Shown in pieces: positions 59,732 to 64,000 of a stretch of 64,000 nt of DNA. Each line of letters opens with the position of its first letter. Within the stretch, counting starts at the first letter, position 1. A program made the position numbers and the translations under genes. A model generated the notes under the pieces. That model was not told the origin of the DNA. It ran no database searches and saw only the letters and a list, made by a program, of their open reading frames with translations. Source of the DNA: CAJCIY01 sp964245825 (lineage in GTDB: Bacteria; Actinomycetota; Actinomycetes; Mycobacteriales; CAJCIY01); contig CAXTNT010000001.1 of NCBI GenBank assembly GCA_964245825.1, positions 124,001 through 188,000 of the forward strand. The letters run 5' to 3'.

Positions 59732-60965
59732 CGTGGCCCTCGCGCCAGTCCTCGGGCAGCAGGTGGTCGAGGACGTCGTCCACCGTGACCGCCCCGAGCA
59801 GCCGGCCGGCGTCGTCGACGACGGGCGCGGCCACCAGGTTGTACGTCGCGAAGTGGGCGGTCAGGGAGCGCAGCGAGGTGTCCGCGTGGATGGGCGTCAC
59901 AGCCTCGTCGGTGCAGGCGGCGACCAGCGTGCCCGGCGGCTCGCGCAGCAGCCGCTGGAAGTGCACGCTGCCCAGCAGCTTGCCGGTCGGGGTCTCGAAC
60001 GGCGGCCGGACGACGTAGACCTGGGCGGCCAGCGCCGGCGTCAGGTCGGGGTTGCGGATGTGCGCGAGCGCTTCGGCCACGGTGGCGTTGGGCGGCAGGA
60101 TCAGCGGCTCGCTGGTCATGATGCCGCCGGCCGTGTCGTTCACGTAGGTGAGCAACCGGCGTACGGGCGCCGCCTCGTCCGGTTCCATCAGCGCGAGCAG
60201 CCGCTCCTGCTCCGCACTCGGCAGCTCGCCGAGCAGGTCGGCGGCGTCGTCAGGGTCCATGGCCTCCAGGACGTCGGCGGCCCGCTCGGTCTCCAGACCG
60301 CTGAGGATCTCGACCTGGTCGTCCTCGGGCAGCTCCTCCAGAACATCGGCGAGGGTCTCGTCGTCGAGGGCGGCGGCCACCTCGGCGCGGCGCTTGTCGG
60401 ACAGGTCGTGCAGCACCGTCGCGAGGTCGGCGGGGCGGAGCCGCTCGAAGGCGGCGAGCAGGTTCGCCGCGCCCTGCTCGGTCTCGGGCACGCTGAACCC
60501 GTCGACCTCGTCCCAGTCGTACGAGCGCACCGCCCCCCGCCGCCGACCCTCCCGGACGGCGACCCGGTCGAGAAGCCAGTCGCGGGCACGGGTCTGCTCC
60601 ATGGCGATGTCCACCACGGTCACCTGGGCGCCGGTCTCCCGCACGGTCACCTTGCGGTCGAGCAGCTCGCCGAGGACCAGGCTCTCGCCCGGCCGCTGCT
60701 CGTAGCGCTGCAGGCTGACGGTGCCGGACGACAGCACGGTCTGACCGGCGTCGAGCCGGGCGACGCGGCCCATCGGGACGAAGATCGGCCGGCGCTGGAC
60801 CTCGATCACCAGGCCCAGCACCCGGGGGGGTTGGTCGTCGGTGCGCAGCGCGACCGCCACGTCGCGGACACGGCCCACCTGCTCGCCGTGCGGGTCGAAG
60901 ACGGCGAGGCCGGCAAGGCGCGCGGCGAACACGCGCGGCGCGCTGGTCTTCGTCGGCGTCGTCAC
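59718..60965 (-). CDS. PRC-barrel/MgtE_N/CBS protein without transport domain
   Basis: This 415-residue protein has a PRC-barrel-like start (~10-100), an MgtE N-terminal helical domain (~185-285) with repeats such as EELPEDDQVEILSGLE, and a CBS pair (~290-405). It lacks the MgtE membrane channel, so it is a magnesium- or nucleotide-sensing part rather than a transporter. Similar proteins occur in mycobacteria (Rv1232c from memory). TAGCCT lies 6 bases before the GTG. It overlaps the DUF1003 gene, hinting that the two proteins work together. Confidence 0.9.
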   Translation of the reverse strand: MTTPTKTSAPRVFAARLAGLAVFDPHGEQVGRVRDVAVALRTDDQPPRVLGLVIEVQRRPIFVPMGRVARLDAGQTVLSSGTVSLQRYEQRPGESLVLGELLDRKVTVRETGAQVTVVDIAMEQTRARDWLLDRVAVREGRRRGAVRSYDWDEVDGFSVPETEQGAANLLAAFERLRPADLATVLHDLSDKRRAEVAAALDDETLADVLEELPEDDQVEILSGLETERAADVLEAMDPDDAADLLGELPSAEQERLLALMEPDEAAPVRRLLTYVNDTAGGIMTSEPLILPPNATVAEALAHIRNPDLTPALAAQVYVVRPPFETPTGKLLGSVHFQRLLREPPGTLVAACTDEAVTPIHADTSLRSLTAHFATYNLVAAPVVDDAGRLLGAVTVDDVLDHLLPEDWREGHDGQP

Positions 60966-60971
60966 GGGGTG

Positions 60972-60977
60972 AGGCTA
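60972..60977 (-). promoter_or_regulatory. -10 box TAGCCT, leaderless CBS gene
   Basis: TAGCCT on the minus strand, with 6 bases to the GTG. The divergent SDR gene starts 26 bases away. Confidence 0.55.
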
Positions 60978-61002
60978 CCGGCGTGCTGGCAGGATCCCCG
61001 GC

Positions 61003-61776
61003 ATGACGCAGGCGACGACGGTGCTGGATCGGTTCTCGTTGGCGGGCAAGGTCGCGGTGGTCACCGGCGCCTCTTCGGGCCTGGGTGTCGCGTTCGCACA
61101 GGCGCTGGCCGAGGCCGGTGCCGACGTGGCGCTGGGCGCGCGCCGGCTGGAGCGGCTGCCCGCGACCGCGGCGCTCGTCGAGGCAGCCGGTCGACGGGCG
61201 CTCACCGCCCGTACCGACGTCACCCTGCCGGCGGACTGCACGGCGCTGGTGGAGGCCGCGGTGGACGCGTTCGGCCACGTGGACATCCTGATCAACAACG
61301 CCGGGGTGGGGGCGGCGGCGCCGGCGACCCGGGAGAGCCCGGAGCACTTCCGCGGGGTGCTGGAGGTGAACCTGTTCGGGGCGTACTGGATGGCGCAGGC
61401 CTGTGGGCGGGTGATGCCGCCCGGTTCGTCCATCCTCAACATCTCCAGCGTGCTGGGGCTGCGCTCGTTCGGCCTGCCGCAGGCGGCGTACGTGTCGTCC
61501 AAGGCCGCGGTCATCGGGTTGACCCGCGACCTGTCCCAGCAGTGGGTCGGCCGCAAGGGGATCCGGGTCAACGCCCTCGCCCCGGGGATCTTCCCGTCGG
61601 AGATGAGCGACGAGTTCACGCCCGAACTGATCGCCTCGATCGAGGCGCAGACCCCGATGGGGCGGGTCGGTGACCCCGCCGAACTGGCCGCCGCCGCGGT
61701 GTTCCTGGTGTCGGCAGCCGCCTCGTACATAACCGGCGTGACGCTGCCGGTGGACGGTGGTTGGGTCGCGCCATGA
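61003..61776 (+). CDS. Short-chain dehydrogenase/reductase
   Basis: This 257-residue SDR has the cofactor loop TGASSGLG, NNAGVG, catalytic Ser (ISSVLG) and YVSSK, and ends with the usual PVDGGWVAP. It is a classical NAD(P)-dependent alcohol/ketone enzyme of unknown substrate. CAGGAT lies 7 bases before the ATG. Its stop overlaps the phzF-like gene by 4 bases (ATGA). Confidence 0.93.
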   Translation: MTQATTVLDRFSLAGKVAVVTGASSGLGVAFAQALAEAGADVALGARRLERLPATAALVEAAGRRALTARTDVTLPADCTALVEAAVDAFGHVDILINNAGVGAAAPATRESPEHFRGVLEVNLFGAYWMAQACGRVMPPGSSILNISSVLGLRSFGLPQAAYVSSKAAVIGLTRDLSQQWVGRKGIRVNALAPGIFPSEMSDEFTPELIASIEAQTPMGRVGDPAELAAAAVFLVSAAASYITGVTLPVDGGWVAP

Positions 61777-62636
61777 CCGCGTTGGCGTACCGGGTCGTGG
61801 ACGTCTTCACCGACCGGCCGTACGCCGGCAATCCGCTCGCCGTGGTGTTGGGCGGCGACGCTCTCAGCACCGCGCAGTGCCAGGCGCTCGCGGCTGAGTT
61901 CAACCTCTCGGAGACGGCGTTCCCGATGGCGTCCACGGCCGCCGCGGATTACCGGCTGCGGATCTTCACGCCGACCGCGGAGCTGCCCTTCGCCGGTCAT
62001 CCGTCGGTCGGCGCGGCCTGGGTGCAGCGTGACCTGGGTGCCGTGGACGGGCCGCGGGTGGTGCAGGAGTGCGGCGCCGGCCTGCTGCCGCTGACGTTCC
62101 GGCCCGACGGGTCGATCGAGCTGACCGGCGGTACGGCCAGCGTGGGCGCACCGCTCGACCCGGTGCCGTTGCTCGCGGCGGCGGGGCTCCCGGCGAGCGC
62201 CGGGGTCGCGGGTCGCTCGACGCGGGCGGCCAGCACCGGCAACCCGTTCACGTACCTGCCCGTGCAGGCGTCGGCGCTGGCCGCGGCGCGACCTTCGCCG
62301 GTGGTTGCGGATGCGCTGGCCGGTACCGGCGGCGGCGGGTTGTTCCTGTTCTCCTGGGATGCCGGCCGGGTCCGGGCGCGGATGTTCGCGCCCGGCCTCG
62401 GGGTGGTCGAGGACCCGGCGACCGGCTCGGCGGCGACCGCCCTCGGTGCGTACCTGGCGGCCGAGGGGCTCGTCGGCGACGGGGAGACCTCGTACGAGAT
62501 CAGCCAGGGCGTGGAGATGGGCCGGCCCTCGACCCTGCACGGCACGGTGGTCGTCGAGGGCGGGGTGGCGGCCGAGTGCCGGGTGTCCGGCCACGTCATC
62601 CCGATCGCCGCCGGCCGGATTGAGGCGCCCGCCTGA
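61773..62636 (+). CDS. PhzF family isomerase
   Basis: This 287-residue protein has the two-lobed diaminopimelate-epimerase fold of PhzF: YRVVDVFTDRPYAGNPLAVV, the catalytic Glu in NLSETAF, and TPTAELPFAGHP. PhzF isomerises a phenazine precursor, but most relatives have other, unknown substrates, and no phenazine genes are here. ATG overlaps the SDR stop. Confidence 0.93.
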   Translation: MTALAYRVVDVFTDRPYAGNPLAVVLGGDALSTAQCQALAAEFNLSETAFPMASTAAADYRLRIFTPTAELPFAGHPSVGAAWVQRDLGAVDGPRVVQECGAGLLPLTFRPDGSIELTGGTASVGAPLDPVPLLAAAGLPASAGVAGRSTRAASTGNPFTYLPVQASALAAARPSPVVADALAGTGGGGLFLFSWDAGRVRARMFAPGLGVVEDPATGSAATALGAYLAAEGLVGDGETSYEISQGVEMGRPSTLHGTVVVEGGVAAECRVSGHVIPIAAGRIEAPA

Positions 62637-62705
62637 GGTCGAGGCGCGGCCAGGTCGCCGGTCCGCCAGCCCCACCATTCCCGCCGGGTCCTGCTCGCTC
62701 GGAGG

Positions 62706-63086
62706 TCAGCGTATCTCGCCGGTCGGGGTGAGCCGGCTCAGGGCCGAGTGCTCCCGCCAGCGGGCGGTCGGGTCCGGCTCGGCATGGAGCCGGGCCTTGC
62801 GCAGCAGGGGTTCCAGAGCCAGCCACTCGTCGCTGCCGACGGGGATCGCCGCGACGTCAGCGCTCCACGTGACCAGGCCCGCGCCGGTGTGCTTCGACCG
62901 CACGGTCACCTCGGCCGCCCGTGCCTCGCCGAGCCCTGGCACGTCCTGCTCACCACCGCCGTGCAGGACGAAGTCGGCGCCGCCGTGCCAGACGTGCCAC
63001 ACCGCGCGCGGGGCGTGCGTGGCTACCGATACCCAGACGACGCCGCTCTTGCGGGTCGCCTCGTGCACGAGCGGCGGGACGTCCAC
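62706..63086 (-). CDS. Small unknown protein, PNPOx-like fold possible
   Basis: This 126-residue protein starts at GTG with MDVPPLVHEATRKSGVVWVSV and has a beta-barrel look (VWHVWHGGADFVLHGGGEQDVP). I take it as a pyridoxamine-oxidase-like fold with low certainty. No catalytic residues can be named. CACTAT, one base off TANNNT, lies 7 bases before the GTG. It converges with the PhzF-like gene. Confidence 0.6.
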   Translation of the reverse strand: MDVPPLVHEATRKSGVVWVSVATHAPRAVWHVWHGGADFVLHGGGEQDVPGLGEARAAEVTVRSKHTGAGLVTWSADVAAIPVGSDEWLALEPLLRKARLHAEPDPTARWREHSALSRLTPTGEIR

Positions 63087-63203
63087 CCGCCCATAGTGGC
63101 GGCCCGGGTCGACGGCGCGCTGGATCAGCGGTGATCGCGTCGGCGGCCGATCCGGTCAGCGAGGCGGCGCTGCTGGTCGGCGAGGTGGCGTTCGGTCGGC
63201 GGC

Positions 63204-64000
63204 ATGATGTGCCGGGTGTCGCTCGAGCGCGTGCCCGCCGCCCTCGAGCGGCCGGGACACCTCGCCCCGCCGCCGCCGCTGGACGCGCTGTTGCTCGCGG
63301 TCGCCCTGGTCGGCGTGTCCACGTCCGGCCCGCTGATCGCCGCCACCGCCGCCCCGGCGCTCGCGATCGCCTTCTGGCGCAACGCCTTCGCCACCGCGGT
63401 GCTGCTGCCGGTGGCCCTGGGCGGGGCATCGACCCGCGCCGAGCTCCGCGGCCTGGACCGCCGCGAGCGGCGCTTCGCCGTCGGCGCCGGCCTCCTGCTC
63501 GCCCTGCACTTCGCGACCTGGGTGCCGAGCGTCACGTACACCTCGGTCGCCTCCTCGACCGCGCTCGTCGCGACGCAGCCGGTCTGGGCGGCGCTGCTGG
63601 TACGTGTCCGCGGGGGCCGGCTGCCGGCGGCGGCGTGGTGGGGCATCTGGACGGCCGTGCTCGGCGCCGCGGTGCTGACGGGGGCGGACCTCAGCCTGAG
63701 CCCGCGGCACCTGGTCGGCGACCTGCTCGCCCTCGTGGGGGGCGGGTTCGCCGCGGCGTACGTGACGGCGGGCGGTGAGGTCCGGCGCAGCGTCGGCACC
63801 ACCACGTACACGACCGTCTGCTATGCGGTCACCGCCGTCGCGCTGCTCGTGGTCTGTCTCGTCGGCCGCCAGCACCTCGGCGGCTATCCCGCCTCGGCGT
63901 GGGTCAGGCTGGCCGCTCTCACCGTCGGCGCGCAGCTGCTCGGGCACAGCCTCATCAACCGGGTGCTGCGCAGCACCGGGCCGCTGGTGGTGAGCCTGGC
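63204..64000 (+). CDS. EamA/DMT family transporter, cut by window end
   Basis: This ~265-residue part of a DMT-family transporter has eight hydrophobic segments in view. VGVSTSGPLIAATAAPALAIAFWRN and TYTSVASSTALVATQPVWAALL are typical EamA repeats. It probably moves a small metabolite. Two adjacent ATGs (63204, 63207) are possible starts; no strong ribosome site is seen. The 3' end lies beyond the window. Confidence 0.88.
   Translation, partial: MMCRVSLERVPAALERPGHLAPPPPLDALLLAVALVGVSTSGPLIAATAAPALAIAFWRNAFATAVLLPVALGGASTRAELRGLDRRERRFAVGAGLLLALHFATWVPSVTYTSVASSTALVATQPVWAALLVRVRGGRLPAAAWWGIWTAVLGAAVLTGADLSLSPRHLVGDLLALVGGGFAAAYVTAGGEVRRSVGTTTYTTVCYAVTAVALLVVCLVGRQHLGGYPASAWVRLAALTVGAQLLGHSLINRVLRSTGPLVVSL

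Noticed and set aside
1..64000. Mobile elements, phage genes, defence systems
   Set aside because: No transposase, integrase, attachment site, toxin-antitoxin, restriction or CRISPR gene was seen.

Overview
The window is very GC-rich, densely coded bacterial DNA with many GTG starts and 4-base start/stop overlaps. It almost certainly comes from an actinobacterium (Actinomycetia). Supporting markers are the mycothiol deacetylase MshB, a PPOX-fold reductase, a SigE-HtrA-TatB locus, a DUF3117 protein and a 7Fe ferredoxin (FdxA). From memory, the gene order from typA to the CBS/MgtE-like gene follows the Mycobacterium tuberculosis Rv1165-Rv1232c backbone with insertions and losses. The hopanoid operon, the secreted sedolisin peptidases and many c-di-GMP-type proteins suggest a soil or plant-associated, possibly acid-tolerant lineage. 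The genus cannot be read from the sequence alone. No rRNA, tRNA, insertion sequence, phage or CRISPR array was seen, and no gene-free gap exceeds 300 bases.

Region 1 (1-8.5 kb): the tail of a macro-domain gene, two tandem secreted sedolisins (S53) separated by a strong hairpin, and a large hybrid sensor kinase. Region 2 (8.5-20.7 kb): DoxX, an aldo/keto reductase, an FAD oxidoreductase, two GT-C-like membrane proteins, a FetB-like permease, a PPOX protein, a PAS-GGDEF-EAL protein with a broken GGDEF site, a HhH glycosylase behind a pterin dehydratase, a MutT Nudix enzyme and an M50-TPR membrane protease. Region 3 (20.8-26.5 kb): typA, an S9 peptidase, mshB and an ECF sigma factor.

Region 4 (26.6-35.0 kb) is a seven-gene hopanoid operon: hpnC, hpnD, hpnE, a prenyl synthase, shc, an HpnG-like/IspH fusion and hpnH. 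Every junction overlaps by 4 bases. It runs from C5 precursor (IspH) through prenyl diphosphate and squalene to hopene and adenosylhopane. Region 5 (35.2-41.4 kb): a divergent FtsH-like membrane protease, a membrane protein/pseudo-receiver/flavin reductase operon, and a three-gene set of small Tat protein, DUF4331 protein and His-rich protein.

Region 6 (41.4-50.3 kb): a CysRS-like ligase, a SirB1-like protein, fdxA, the lysine/DAP genes dapC-dapD-dapE, a phosphatase, a LOG protein, a DivIVA-like protein, an SRPBCC protein, tag (apparently CTG start) and DUF3117. Region 7 (50.5-64 kb): a 1292-residue MFS-membrane-GAF-GGDEF-EAL fusion, a structured 290-base gap with a possible minus-strand mini-gene, an O-methyltransferase, sigE without its anti-sigma gene, htrA, tatB, mrp, DUF1003, a PRC/MgtE_N/CBS protein, an SDR, a PhzF protein, a small unknown and a truncated EamA transporter.

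At least 13 genes have a TANNNT box 6-8 bases before the start codon, so leaderless transcription looks common here.
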